Assembly (NCBI RefSeq): GCF_014653945.1 | Contig: NZ_BNAU01000001.1 | Location: forward strand, 1,690,181 to 1,754,180 | Reading direction: 5' to 3' | Origin: Amycolatopsis deserti | GTDB taxonomy: Bacteria; Actinomycetota; Actinomycetes; Mycobacteriales; Pseudonocardiaceae | Length of the DNA: 64,000 bases | Part shown: piece by piece, positions 26,491-35,537 of the stretch | Position numbering within the stretch: position 1 is the stretch's first letter | Layout: every line of letters begins with the position of its first letter | Program-made: the position numbers and the translations under genes | Notes under the pieces: generated by a model | The model's input: only the letters and a program-made list of their open reading frames with translations | What the model was told of the DNA's origin: nothing | The model's database searches: none

Positions 26491-27609
26491 TCAGGAGATG
26501 CCCAGCTGCTGGCAGACCGCGGCGGTGTCGCCACCGCAGATCTCGCTCGCCTTGACGTAGCCCTGGTCGACCACCATCTTCACGTTCTCCTTGGTGATCG
26601 AGAACGGCTGCAGCAGCACCGACTTGACCGTGCGGTTGGCGGTCGGGTCGGTGGAGGTCTGCTTGGCGATGGCGTCGGCGCCGGCGGTGTCGCCCTTGAC
26701 CAGCGCGGCGGCCAGCTGCGCGGTGGCGTCGGCCTCCTGCTGGATCGGCTTGAACACCGTCGAGTACTGCTGGCCCTGCAGGATGGACTTCAGGCCCGCG
26801 GCGCTGGCGTCCTGGCCGGTGACCGGGACAGAGCCGGCGAGGCCGTTCTTCTGCAGCACGGTGATCACGGCGCCGGCCATGCCGTCGTTGGCGGCCAGGA
26901 CACCGTCGACCTTGCCGCCGTTGGCGGACAGGAACTGTTCGAACGTCGCGCCACCGACCGCGTTGTCCCACTTGTCGATGCGCTGGCTGGCGACCTTCTT
27001 CAGCGCGCCCGAGCTGTAGAGCGGGCCGAGGATCTCCTGCTGGCCGTTGTAGAACAGGGTCGCGTTGTTGTCCGTCGGCGAGCCCTCGATCTCGATGACC
27101 TGGGCGCCGGCCTTGGTCTTCAGCGCGTCCGCGAGCGCCTGGCCCTGCAGACGGCCGACCTGGACGTTGTCGAAGCTGACGTAGTAGTCGGCGCTGCCAC
27201 CGAGGTTGAGGCGGTCGTAGTTGATGACCGGAACGCCCTGCTGCTTGGCCTTCTGCTCGACGGTGGCGCCGACGTCACCGCTGGGCGCGGCGATGATCAG
27301 GACCTTGACGCCCTGGCTGAGCATGCTGTCGGCCTGCTGCGCGAACCGCTGGTTGTCGCCCTGCGCGTTCTCGATGATCGGGCTGAGCCCGGCCTTCGTC
27401 AGCGCGGACTGGAGCATCGGCTGGTCGAAGCCGGCCCAGCGGGCCGAGGTCGCGGTCTCGGGCAGTATCACGCCGACCTTCGGGCCACCGTTGTCGGACC
27501 CGCCGCTCCCACCGCTTTGGTTGTTGGCGCTGTTCGCACCGCACGCGGTCAGCGCCAGGACGAGCCCGGTGCCCGCGGCGGCCAGCGCGAGGGTCTTTCT
27601 CCGCTTCAT
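26491..27609 (-). CDS. Sugar ABC transporter substrate-binding lipoprotein, XylF/RbsB-like
   Basis: A 372-residue solute receptor. The signal peptide MKRRKTLALAAAGTGLVLALTAC ends in the lipobox ALTAC, followed by an N/S/G-rich linker and the sugar-binding domain (PKVGVILPETATSARW...). Segments VINYDRLN and TGQDASAAG resemble xylose/ribose receptors. The ATG follows an AAGGGGA site and two tandem operators. Five conserved Cys or Trp positions were not checked, and the ligand is inferred as a pentose or similar sugar. First gene of the importer-ROK operon. Confidence 0.9.
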   Translation of the reverse strand: MKRRKTLALAAAGTGLVLALTACGANSANNQSGGSGGSDNGGPKVGVILPETATSARWAGFDQPMLQSALTKAGLSPIIENAQGDNQRFAQQADSMLSQGVKVLIIAAPSGDVGATVEQKAKQQGVPVINYDRLNLGGSADYYVSFDNVQVGRLQGQALADALKTKAGAQVIEIEGSPTDNNATLFYNGQQEILGPLYSSGALKKVASQRIDKWDNAVGGATFEQFLSANGGKVDGVLAANDGMAGAVITVLQKNGLAGSVPVTGQDASAAGLKSILQGQQYSTVFKPIQQEADATAQLAAALVKGDTAGADAIAKQTSTDPTANRTVKSVLLQPFSITKENVKMVVDQGYVKASEICGGDTAAVCQQLGIS

Positions 27610-27627
27610 TGCGTCCCCTTGGCAGGA

Positions 27628-27646
27628 ATGTTGTGGCTCACAACAT
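27628..27646. promoter_or_regulatory. ROK operator, proximal copy
   Basis: ATGTTGT-N5-ACAACAT (19 bp), a perfect interrupted palindrome 18 bp upstream of the receptor start. Identical arms to the copy at 27651-27669; centres are 23 bp apart, about two helical turns, so two dimers could bind on nearly the same face. Confidence 0.75.
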
Positions 27647-27650
27647 TTGA

Positions 27651-27669
27651 ATGTTGTGGCCGACAACAT
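27651..27669. promoter_or_regulatory. ROK operator, distal copy
   Basis: Second copy of ATGTTGT-N5-ACAACAT, differing from the first only within the 5-bp spacer. A TATGTT just at its upstream end could act as the -10 element of the minus-strand promoter, so binding would occlude polymerase. Confidence 0.75.
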
Positions 27670-27848
27670 ACGTCGTAACCGGGCGTGAGGGAAGTCCGCT
27701 CCGACACGTTCCGGTAACAAAAGGGCCGCGATCCTCAAGTCCCGGACCGACGGGCAGGTCTTCCGGCCCTACCGGGCAAAACCGGGTGGGCGCACGCTGA
27801 CGGCAGGGAATCCGCGGGCACCTCCGAAGCGGCGACGAGGAGGCCGTC

Positions 27849-28214
27849 ATGTCCGATTTGCGCAGGCTGAGCCTGGACGAACCCGAAGAGGTCCGGCCGT
27901 TCGAGGACGGCTCCGGGCAGATGGAGCTGGTGAACCTGGCGGGCGGCGCGGTCGGCCGCGGCACGTTCCACCCCGGCTGGCAGTGGTCGAAGCACATCAA
28001 GCCGATCGCGGGCACGGACAGCTGCCAGGCGAACCACATGGGCTACGTGCTGTCCGGCCGGATGACGGTCCGCATGGACGACGGCGACCAGGCCGACTTC
28101 GGTCCCGGGGACGTCCTGATCTGCCCACCCGGCCACGACGCCTGGGTGGTCGGCGAGGAGCCCTGCGTGGTGATCGACTGGGGCGGCTACGCCGACTACG
28201 CCAAGCGGAGCTAG
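27849..28214 (+). CDS. Cupin-domain protein
   Basis: A 121-residue single-cupin protein. The conserved core WSKHIKP (His near residue 49), GYVLSGRMTVRMDDG and FGPGDVLICPPGHDAWV gives the two cupin motifs; a His and Glu/Gln pattern needed for metal binding is incomplete in motif 1, where the Glu is not obvious. ATG after GAGGAGG. Its TAG stop and the stop of the convergent M1 peptidase share the same CTAG. Function unknown; relatives act as sensors, isomerases or anti-sigma-like factors. Confidence 0.8.
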   Translation: MSDLRRLSLDEPEEVRPFEDGSGQMELVNLAGGAVGRGTFHPGWQWSKHIKPIAGTDSCQANHMGYVLSGRMTVRMDDGDQADFGPGDVLICPPGHDAWVVGEEPCVVIDWGGYADYAKRS

Positions 28215-29452
28215 CCCAGCCAGGCGGCGAAATCGTCGCAGAGTGGCACACCCGCCACGCGCTCGGCGTGCGCGATGAACTCCTCCGTCGTCACGGTGCC
28301 GTGCGCGTGCTCGGCCACCCACGACCGCAGCAGGCCGAAGAACACCTCATCCCCCACGCGGGCGCGCAGCTCGTGCAGGACCAGCGCCCCGCGCTTGTAC
28401 ACCTGCTCGTCGAACAGGTGCGCCACCCCGGGGTCGCCGATCGCGACGTCGGTGCCCACGCGGGACCGCCAGTCGCGTGCCAGGGCCTCCGCGGACGCGC
28501 CCCCGGCGGCTTCCGACCACAGCCACTCCGCGTAGGTCGCGAAGCCCTCGTTGAGCCAGATGTGCCGCCAATCCGCGACGGTGAGGCTGTTGCCGAACCA
28601 CTGGTGCGCCAGCTCGTGCACCACCAGCCGCTCGAACGTGCGGCGCCCGTCCACGTGGTTGGCGCCGAAGATCGCCATCCCCTGCGCCTCGATCGGGTCG
28701 TCCAGGTCGTCGTCGGTGACCACCACGACGTACTCGCCGAACGGGTACGGCCCGAACCACTCGCTCAGCGCCCGCATCATCTCCGGCTGGCGGCCGAAGT
28801 CGTGCGCGGCCGCCGCCCGCAGCCGTCGCGGCACCCCGAGTCGTTGCGCAGCACCGAGTTCCAGCTCGTCGTACCGTCCGATCTGGACACTCATCAGGTA
28901 CGGCGCGGTCGGCTCGCGCCGCTCGAACACCCAGGTCGTCGCGCTGCCCCCGGCCCGCCGGGCGACCAGGTCCCCGGTCACCAGCACCGTGTAGGCCGAC
29001 GCGGTGGTCAGCGACACCCGGTAGGACGCCTTGTCGCCGGGCCGGTCGTTGCACGGGAACCAGGACGGCGCCCCGGTCGGCTGGCTCGCCACGAGCGCGC
29101 CGTCGGTCAGCTCGTCCCACCCGATCTCGCCCCACCGGCTCGCGACCGGACGCGGGTTGCCGGCGTAGCGCACCTCGATCGTGAACTCCCCGCGCACCGG
29201 CCGGGCCGGCCGGACGACGAGCTTGCCGCCGCGGTGGGTGAACTTCGCGGTCCGCCCGTCGACGCGCACGCCCTTGACCGCGAACCCGGCCAGGTCGAGC
29301 GGGATCCGGTCCAGCTCCTCAGCAGCGACCGCGGACAGGGCCGCCCGCGCGCTCAGCCGGTTCGGCCCGATCTTGTAGTCCAGCTCCAGGTCGTAGTGCG
29401 TGACCCGGTAGCCGGTGCTGCCGTGGCCGAGCGTGTAGTCGGCGCGGCTCAC
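28211..29452 (-). CDS. M1-family zinc metallopeptidase, candidate homopolymer-degrading aminopeptidase
   Basis: A 413-residue short M1 peptidase with the N-terminal beta domain and thermolysin-like catalytic domain but no C-terminal armadillo domain. HELAHQWFGN with a Glu 18 residues later (NEGFATY) gives the zinc site HExxH-X18-E, and AQGMAIFGAN takes the place of the GAMEN exopeptidase motif. GTG 29452 overlaps the NRPS stop by 4 bp (GTGA), so it is translationally coupled to the Pls-like synthase. As I recall, the epsilon-polylysine-degrading enzyme of Streptomyces is a zinc aminopeptidase encoded beside pls; this gene is a candidate equivalent. Peptide substrate is not proven. Confidence 0.85.
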   Translation of the reverse strand: MSRADYTLGHGSTGYRVTHYDLELDYKIGPNRLSARAALSAVAAEELDRIPLDLAGFAVKGVRVDGRTAKFTHRGGKLVVRPARPVRGEFTIEVRYAGNPRPVASRWGEIGWDELTDGALVASQPTGAPSWFPCNDRPGDKASYRVSLTTASAYTVLVTGDLVARRAGGSATTWVFERREPTAPYLMSVQIGRYDELELGAAQRLGVPRRLRAAAAHDFGRQPEMMRALSEWFGPYPFGEYVVVVTDDDLDDPIEAQGMAIFGANHVDGRRTFERLVVHELAHQWFGNSLTVADWRHIWLNEGFATYAEWLWSEAAGGASAEALARDWRSRVGTDVAIGDPGVAHLFDEQVYKRGALVLHELRARVGDEVFFGLLRSWVAEHAHGTVTTEEFIAHAERVAGVPLCDDFAAWLG

Positions 29453-32400
29453 GCCCGCCACGCCGCGATCGGGTTGCCCAGCCAGCGGCTGTCGGCCGGG
29501 ACGGCGTCGCCGCGGGTCACCAGCGAACCCGGGCCCACGGTGGTGCGCGCGCCGATGCTCGCGCCGGGCAGCACGATCCCGTGCGGGCCGACGGTCGCGC
29601 CCTCGGCCACGGTCACCTCGCTCATGCGCATGATCCGATCATGGAACAGGTGGGTCTGCACGACGCAGCCGCGGTTCACGGTCGCGCCGTCGCCGAGGCG
29701 CACCAGATCGGTCTCCGGCAGCCAGTACGTCTCCAGCCACACCCCGCGGCCGATCTTCGCGCCCATCGTGCGCAGCCAGCACGGCAGCAGCGGCGTGCCC
29801 GCGCTCCAGCCCACCAGCCACGGCACCACGAGTGTCTCGACGAACGTGTCGGCCAGCTCGGTGCGCCACACGAACGAACTCCACAGCGGGTGGTCCACCG
29901 CCCGGAACCGCCCGGTCAGCGCCCACTTCACCGCCGTGGTCACCGCACCGGCCACCAGCCCGGCGACGACCAGCACGACCGGCGCGGCGAGCGCGGCCAC
30001 GATCAATCCCGCCGCGGACCACACGGCCGTCAGCGCGGCGAGCACCAGCACCGCGAGCGCGACCGCGCACATCACCGGCACGATCCGGCACAGCTCGACC
30101 GCGGCCCGCGCGGCCTTCAGGCGCAGCGGCGGCGCGAACGTGCGGCTCTCGTCAGCCGTCTCCACCGCGCGCCGCAGCGGCATCGGCGGCATCCCCAGGT
30201 ACGACGAGCCCTTCTTCGCCTTGCGCGGCGCCGACGACAGCACCCCGACCAGCCCGCGCTTGGGCACCGCCCGCCCGGCCGCGGCCATGCCCGAGTTGCC
30301 GAGGAACGCCTGCTTGCCGATGCGCGTGGGCGCGACGTGCAGCCAGCCGTGCCCGAGTTCGTAGGTGGCGACCATGGTGTCGTCGGCGAGGAACGCGCCG
30401 TCGTCGACCTGCGTCATCCGCGGCACCGCGAGCACCGTGGAGACCTCGGCGCCGCGCCCGACCTTCGCGCCCAGCAGCCGCAGCCACACCGGCGTGAACA
30501 GGCTCGCGTACAGCGGGAACAGCACCTGGCGGGCCAGGTCCATCAGCCGCTCGGTGGCCCACACCTGCCAGGCGATCCGGCCGTGCACCGGGTGGTAGCC
30601 CTCGTGCAGGCCCAGCCCGAGCAGCCGCACGGACACCAGCACCAGCAGCGCGTAGGTGCCGAACGCCGCCAGGGTCGCCACCGGCACCGCGAGCAGCGCG
30701 GCACCGAGGCTCGGCGAATCCGCGACCGCGGCACCCAGCACGAGCAGGCCGGGCACGGCGGCGAGCACCGGGAACAGGCCCAGCACGAACGACGCCGCGC
30801 CGTAGGTGAAGGCCCAGAACCGCGACCGCGGCGGCCGGCTGGACGGCCACCGCAGCGCGCCCTTGCCGTCACGGCGGGCGGGCGAACCGGCCCAGCGCTG
30901 ACCGGCCGGCACCGCGCCCAGCACGGTCGACCCGGCCGCGATCTCCGCGCCCTTGCCGATCCGCGCCCCGGGCAGCAGCACGCTGCGCGCGCCGACGCGG
31001 GCACCGGCGCCGATGCGGATCTTGCCGAGGTGCACGACGTCACCGTCCACCCAGTGCCCGGACAGGTCCACCTCGGGCTCCACGGCCGCCCCGCGGCCCA
31101 GCTTGAGCAGGCCGGTGACCGGCGGCGGGGTGTGCAGGTCGACGTCCTTGCCCACCTTCGCACCCAGCGCGCGGGCGTACAGCGTCATCCAGCTCGCGCC
31201 GGAGATCCCGGCCGCACCGGCGGCCTCGGCGAGCCGTTCGGCCGCCCACAGTCGCAAGTGGACCCGCCCGCCGCGCGGGTGGGTGCCCGGGCGGACCCCG
31301 CGCAGCAGCAGCCGGGCACCGCCCGCCGCGATGGCGATGCGGCCCGGCGGGCTGAACAGCACCAGCCACGCCAGGGCGAGCGACCACCACGGCACGGCCG
31401 GCGCCCACGCGGCACCGGTCATCGAGAGCACAGTGGACAGTGCGGCGAGCGCGGTCAGCCAGCGCAGGCCGGTCAGGGCGAGCACCGGCACGGCCAGCAC
31501 GGCCTGGACGGCACCGGCCCGGCGCGACACCGGGCGGACGTCGCGCCGCCGCGCGGTTTCCCCGTCCAGACCGTCGAGCAACCCGGCGAGCTGTCCCAGC
31601 TTCGGGTGGCGGTAGAGGTCGGCGACCGACACCTGCGGATGCCGGGTGCGGATGCGCGCGACCAGCTGCGCCGCGGTGAGGCTCCCACCGCCGGAGGTGA
31701 AGAAGTCCGCGGCCGGATCGGTCACCGGCACACCGAGGATCTCGGCCCAGCCCTCGGCGAGCCACGACTCCGTGGGCGTCAACGCCGCGGCACTGTCCAC
31801 TGTGGCCAGCGGCCAGGGCAGGGCGGCGCGGTCGACCTTGCCGGAGGTGCGGGTCGGCAGGTCGTCCACCACCGCGAGCAGCGGCACCAGCGCGGCGGGC
31901 AGCTTCCCGCGGAGCAGAGCCGACGCCGCGGAGGTGTCGAACTCGCCCTGCGGCACCACGTACCCGACGAGAACCTGGTTGCCGGCCTTGGTGGTGCGGA
32001 TCGCGGCGGCCGCTCCGGCGACCCCGGGCAGGGCCTGCAGCGCGGCATCCACCTCGCCCAGCTCGATGCGGCGGCCACCGAGCTTGACCTGCTCGTCGGC
32101 GCGGCCCAGGAAGACCAGCCCCGCGGGCTCGGCACGCACCAGGTCACCGCTGCGGTAGGCGCGCTCCCAGCCCAGCGCGGGCAGCGGCGCGAACTTCTCG
32201 GCGTCCTTCACCGGATCGAGGTAGCGGGCCAGCCCGGCGCCACCGATCACCAGCTCGCCGGACTCCCCCATCGCCACCGGCTCCCCGGCGGGATCGACGA
32301 CCACGAGGTCCCAGCCGGCCAGCGGCAGCCCGATCCGCACCGGGCCCGCACCGGTCAGCGGCGCGGCGCAGGCGACGACGGTGGCTTCGGTGGGGCCGTA

Positions 32401-33297
32401 GGTGTTCCACACCTCGCGGCCCTCGACGGCGACCCGCTCGGCCAGCTCCGACGGGCACGCCTCGCCGCCGAAGATCAGCAGCCGCACGTCCTCCAGCGCC
32501 TCCGCCGGCCACAGCGCGGCCAGCGTCGGCACGGTGGACACGATCGTGATGCGCTGCGCGACCAGCCACGGCCCCAGGTCCACCCCGGTGCGCACGAGCG
32601 CGCGCGGAGCCGGCACCAGGCACGCGCCGTGCCGCCAGGCCAGCCACATCTCCTCGCACGAGGCGTCGAAGGCCACCGACAGCCCGGCCAGCACCCGGTC
32701 ACCCGCGCCGATCGGCTCCTCGGTGAGGAACAGCCGGGCCTCGGCGTCGACGAAGGCGGCCGCCGAGCCGTGGCTGACCGCGACGCCCTTGGGTTTGCCG
32801 GTCGAGCCGGAGGTGAAGATGATCCACGCGTCGTCGTCCGGTGTGGGCGGACCGGTGCGGCGGCCGGGCTCGGCGAGCATGGTCAGCCCGTCGTCCATCA
32901 GCACCGCGCACACCCCGGCCTCGCCGAACACCAGCTCGGCGCGCTCGTCCGGGTCGTCGGCGTCGACCGGCACGTACGCCGCGCCCGCGGCGAGCACACC
33001 CAGGATCGCGACGTACAAATCCGCCGTGCCGGAGGAGATCCGCACGCCGACGCGGTCACCGCGGCCGACGCCCTCGGCGGCCAGCCGACGGCCCAGCGCC
33101 TGCGCCTCCTCCGACAGCCTGCGGTAGCTCAGGACCCGCTCGCCGTCGTCCAGCGCCGCCGCGTTCGGGTGCCGCGCGGCGGTGCCGGCCAGCACGTCGA
33201 GCAGCGTGCGCCGGGCCGCGGCGGGTCCACCCGGGAACAGGGCCCGCTCCGGGGCCAGCACCCCGGGCAGCATCGGATCGAGAACGGGCGCGCCCAT
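29449..33297 (-). CDS. Pls/PosA-type single-module NRPS, candidate poly-amino-acid (poly-lysine-like) synthase
   Basis: A 1282-residue membrane synthase. Residues ~25-500 are an adenylation domain (FTSGSTGKPKG, NTYGPTEAT, GRADEQVKLGGRR and Lys487 in RTSGKVDR). A carrier domain follows, with Ser539 in SGGGSL. Then come three pairs of hydrophobic helices, each followed by a hexapeptide-repeat acyltransferase-like domain (GARIGKGAEIAAG, GAKVGRGAEVSTV, GATVGPHGIVLPG). This A-T-TM2-C1-TM2-C2-TM2-C3 order and length match the Pls synthase of epsilon-poly-L-lysine (~1319 residues, from memory). The specificity residues I extract read DAESIGTVVK, nearly the lysine code DAESIGSVCK. No condensation or thioesterase domain is present. 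ATG after GGAAGGTG. Confidence 0.85.
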   Translation of the reverse strand: MGAPVLDPMLPGVLAPERALFPGGPAAARRTLLDVLAGTAARHPNAAALDDGERVLSYRRLSEEAQALGRRLAAEGVGRGDRVGVRISSGTADLYVAILGVLAAGAAYVPVDADDPDERAELVFGEAGVCAVLMDDGLTMLAEPGRRTGPPTPDDDAWIIFTSGSTGKPKGVAVSHGSAAAFVDAEARLFLTEEPIGAGDRVLAGLSVAFDASCEEMWLAWRHGACLVPAPRALVRTGVDLGPWLVAQRITIVSTVPTLAALWPAEALEDVRLLIFGGEACPSELAERVAVEGREVWNTYGPTEATVVACAAPLTGAGPVRIGLPLAGWDLVVVDPAGEPVAMGESGELVIGGAGLARYLDPVKDAEKFAPLPALGWERAYRSGDLVRAEPAGLVFLGRADEQVKLGGRRIELGEVDAALQALPGVAGAAAAIRTTKAGNQVLVGYVVPQGEFDTSAASALLRGKLPAALVPLLAVVDDLPTRTSGKVDRAALPWPLATVDSAAALTPTESWLAEGWAEILGVPVTDPAADFFTSGGGSLTAAQLVARIRTRHPQVSVADLYRHPKLGQLAGLLDGLDGETARRRDVRPVSRRAGAVQAVLAVPVLALTGLRWLTALAALSTVLSMTGAAWAPAVPWWSLALAWLVLFSPPGRIAIAAGGARLLLRGVRPGTHPRGGRVHLRLWAAERLAEAAGAAGISGASWMTLYARALGAKVGKDVDLHTPPPVTGLLKLGRGAAVEPEVDLSGHWVDGDVVHLGKIRIGAGARVGARSVLLPGARIGKGAEIAAGSTVLGAVPAGQRWAGSPARRDGKGALRWPSSRPPRSRFWAFTYGAASFVLGLFPVLAAVPGLLVLGAAVADSPSLGAALLAVPVATLAAFGTYALLVLVSVRLLGLGLHEGYHPVHGRIAWQVWATERLMDLARQVLFPLYASLFTPVWLRLLGAKVGRGAEVSTVLAVPRMTQVDDGAFLADDTMVATYELGHGWLHVAPTRIGKQAFLGNSGMAAAGRAVPKRGLVGVLSSAPRKAKKGSSYLGMPPMPLRRAVETADESRTFAPPLRLKAARAAVELCRIVPVMCAVALAVLVLAALTAVWSAAGLIVAALAAPVVLVVAGLVAGAVTTAVKWALTGRFRAVDHPLWSSFVWRTELADTFVETLVVPWLVGWSAGTPLLPCWLRTMGAKIGRGVWLETYWLPETDLVRLGDGATVNRGCVVQTHLFHDRIMRMSEVTVAEGATVGPHGIVLPGASIGARTTVGPGSLVTRGDAVPADSRWLGNPIAAWRA

Positions 33298-33438
33298 GGA
33301 GTTCACCTTCCGCCACCGGCCGGGCCGGAACTCGCGAAAAGAGTGAGGCGCCCGCGCGGGACGATCACTCTACCCGAGGTGAACACCGGGTGACCGGGCG
33401 GTCTCACCGGGGTGTCGCCGCCGTCACACCTCGTTGCG

Positions 33439-34863
33439 TCACTTGCCCTTCTTGGCAGGCCGCGGCTTCTTTTCCCGCACCCGCACGTTGATCCGCACCG
33501 GGCTGCCCTCGAAACCGAAGCGCTCGCGGAACTTCCGCTCGATGAACCGGCGGTACCCGGCCTCCAGGAAGCCGGTGGTGAACAGCACCAGCGTCGGCGG
33601 GCGGATACCGGCCTGCGTCGCGAACAACACCTTCGGCTGCTTGCCGCCACGCACCGGCGGCGGGGTGGCCGCGATCAGCTCGGACAGCCACGAGTTCAGC
33701 TGCCCGGTGGGCACCCGCTGGTCCCACGACGCGAGCGCGGTGCGCAGCGCCGGCGCGAGCTTGCGCACCGAACGCCCCGTGAGCGCGGAGATGTTGACCC
33801 GCTCGGCCCACGTGACGCGCACCAGGCCGCGGTCGAGTTCCTTCTCCAGCTGGTGGCGGCGGTCCTCGTCGACGAGGTCCCACTTGTTCAGCGCGAGCAC
33901 GCACGCCCGGCCGGACTCCACCACCGAGGTCAGCACCCGCAGGTCCTGTTCGGACAGCGGCTCGCTGGCGTCCAGCAGGACGATGACGACCTCGGACGAG
34001 TCGATGGCCGCCTTGGTGCGCAGCGACGCGTAGTACTCGGTGCCGCTCGCGGTGTGCACCCGCTTGCGCAGGCCCGCGGTGTCGACGAACCGCCACACCT
34101 GGCCGTCCAGCTCGACGAGCGAGTCGACCGGGTCGACCGTGGTGCCGGCGACGGAGTCCACGACGGACCGCTGCTCGCCGGTGAGCTTGTTGAGCAGGCT
34201 GGACTTGCCCACGTTCGGCTTGCCGACCAGCGCGACGCGGCGCGGACCGGCGACGGCCTCGCGCTCGCGCGGCGCCTCCGGCAGCGCCTTGATGATCGCG
34301 TCGAGCAGGTCGCCCGAGCTGCGGCCGTGCAGCGCGCTCACCGGGTACGGCTCGCCCAGGCCGAGCGACCACAGCGAGGCCACGTCGGACAGCAGCCGCT
34401 CGTCGTCGACCTTGTTGGCCGCCAGCAGCACCGGCCGCTTCGACCGGCGCAGCACCTTCGCCACCGCCTCGTCGGTCGCGGTGGCGCCGACCGAGGCGTC
34501 CACCACGACCAGCACCGCGTCCGCGGTGTTCATCGCCAGCTCGGCCTGTGCGGCGACCGCGGCCTGCAGCCCGGTCGCGCTCGGCTCCCAGCCACCGGTG
34601 TCGACCACGGTGAACCGGCGCCCGGCCCACTGCGCGTCGTAGGCCACCCGGTCCCGGGTCACACCGGGCGTGTCCTGCACGACCGCCTCGCGGCGGCCCA
34701 GGATCCGGTTGACCAGGGTGGACTTGCCCACGTTCGGGCGCCCGACGACGGCCAGCACGGGCTGGCTCAGCTCGGCTTCCTCCTCGGACGCCGCGTCGTC
34801 GGCCTGGCTGTCGAGCGCGGTGAACTCCGCCTCGTCCGACCAGGTCCCGTCAAGCTCCGTCAT
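33439..34863 (-). CDS. der: Ribosome biogenesis GTPase Der (EngA)
   Basis: A 474-residue double GTPase needed for 50S subunit assembly. G domain 1 has GRPNVGKST and [10 protein letters not shown] domain 2 has GKPNVGKSS and NKWDLVD; a KH-like domain closes the protein ([15 protein letters not shown]). The first ~35 residues are an acidic extension common in actinobacteria. Its ATG overlaps the plsC-like stop by 4 bp. Cmk, plsC-like and der form one operon, as in mycobacteria. Confidence 0.97.
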   Translation of the reverse strand: MTELDGTWSDEAEFTALDSQADDAASEEEAELSQPVLAVVGRPNVGKSTLVNRILGRREAVVQDTPGVTRDRVAYDAQWAGRRFTVVDTGGWEPSATGLQAAVAAQAELAMNTADAVLVVVDASVGATATDEAVAKVLRRSKRPVLLAANKVDDERLLSDVASLWSLGLGEPYPVSALHGRSSGDLLDAIIKALPEAPREREAVAGPRRVALVGKPNVGKSSLLNKLTGEQRSVVDSVAGTTVDPVDSLVELDGQVWRFVDTAGLRKRVHTASGTEYYASLRTKAAIDSSEVVIVLLDASEPLSEQDLRVLTSVVESGRACVLALNKWDLVDEDRRHQLEKELDRGLVRVTWAERVNISALTGRSVRKLAPALRTALASWDQRVPTGQLNSWLSELIAATPPPVRGGKQPKVLFATQAGIRPPTLVLFTTGFLEAGYRRFIERKFRERFGFEGSPVRINVRVREKKPRPAKKGK

Positions 34864-35537
34864 AACTCCGCTTTCTTCCCGCGCACGGGCTCGCCCTGCG
34901 CTGCACGCCATTCGTCGAGGGTGGCGACCAGGCCCGCGAGCTCGTCCCGCAGCCGTTCGGTCGCACTGTCCAGCCCGGCCCGGCCGCGGCCGACCTCGAG
35001 CGTGAACGGTTCACCCACCAGGATGTCGACCCGGGGCCGGAACCGCCGCCCACTGCCTTCGGGACGCCGCGTCCCGCGCACCGCGATCGGCAGGACCACC
35101 GCGCCCGAGGCCCGGACCAGCCACGCCGCGCCGCGTTCGGCGCTGGCCACGTCACCCTCGCCGCGGGTCCCCTCCGGGAACACCGCGACCACTCCGCCGT
35201 CTTTGAGCACGTTCGCCGTGGTCAGCAGGGGCGCCCGGTCCGGTTCACCCCGGCGCACCGGCACCTGGCCGATCCGCCGGAGGAACCACCCGACCGCCCC
35301 GGTGAACATCTCCTCCTTGACGAGGAACACCGGACGCCGCGGCAACATTCCGAAGATGATCTGCGGTTCGACCATCGAGCTGTGGTTGGCCACCACCAGC
35401 ACCGGCCCGGTCCGCGGCACGCGCTCCAGCCCGCGGATGCGCAGCCGGTAGGCCGGCTTGAACAGGTGCGTCCCGACGAACCGAGCGGCGTCGTGCAGCC
35501 GTGCCGACGCGCCCGGCGGCAGACCGGCAGGGCTCAC
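34860..35537 (-). CDS. 1-acylglycerol-3-phosphate acyltransferase family protein (PlsC-like)
   Basis: A 225-residue acyltransferase. The block I motif is NHSSMVEPQ (His52), so the conserved H-X4-D is H-X4-E here, with Glu57 where Asp is expected; block III is FPEGTRGEG (residues ~120-128). One hydrophobic segment ([12 protein letters not shown]) suggests peripheral membrane attachment. GTG 35537 overlaps the cmk stop by 4 bp (GTGA). It likely transfers acyl chains to lysophosphatidate. A His-Asp charge relay replaced by His-Glu could still work, but activity is uncertain. Confidence 0.88.
   Translation of the reverse strand: MSPAGLPPGASARLHDAARFVGTHLFKPAYRLRIRGLERVPRTGPVLVVANHSSMVEPQIIFGMLPRRPVFLVKEEMFTGAVGWFLRRIGQVPVRRGEPDRAPLLTTANVLKDGGVVAVFPEGTRGEGDVASAERGAAWLVRASGAVVLPIAVRGTRRPEGSGRRFRPRVDILVGEPFTLEVGRGRAGLDSATERLRDELAGLVATLDEWRAAQGEPVRGKKAEL

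Noticed and set aside
29581..33393. A 1270-codon open frame antisense to the Pls-like gene
   Set aside because: High-GC codon bias leaves the opposite strand free of stops; the product is Gln/Arg/His-rich without domains, while the minus-strand frame has complete NRPS motifs.
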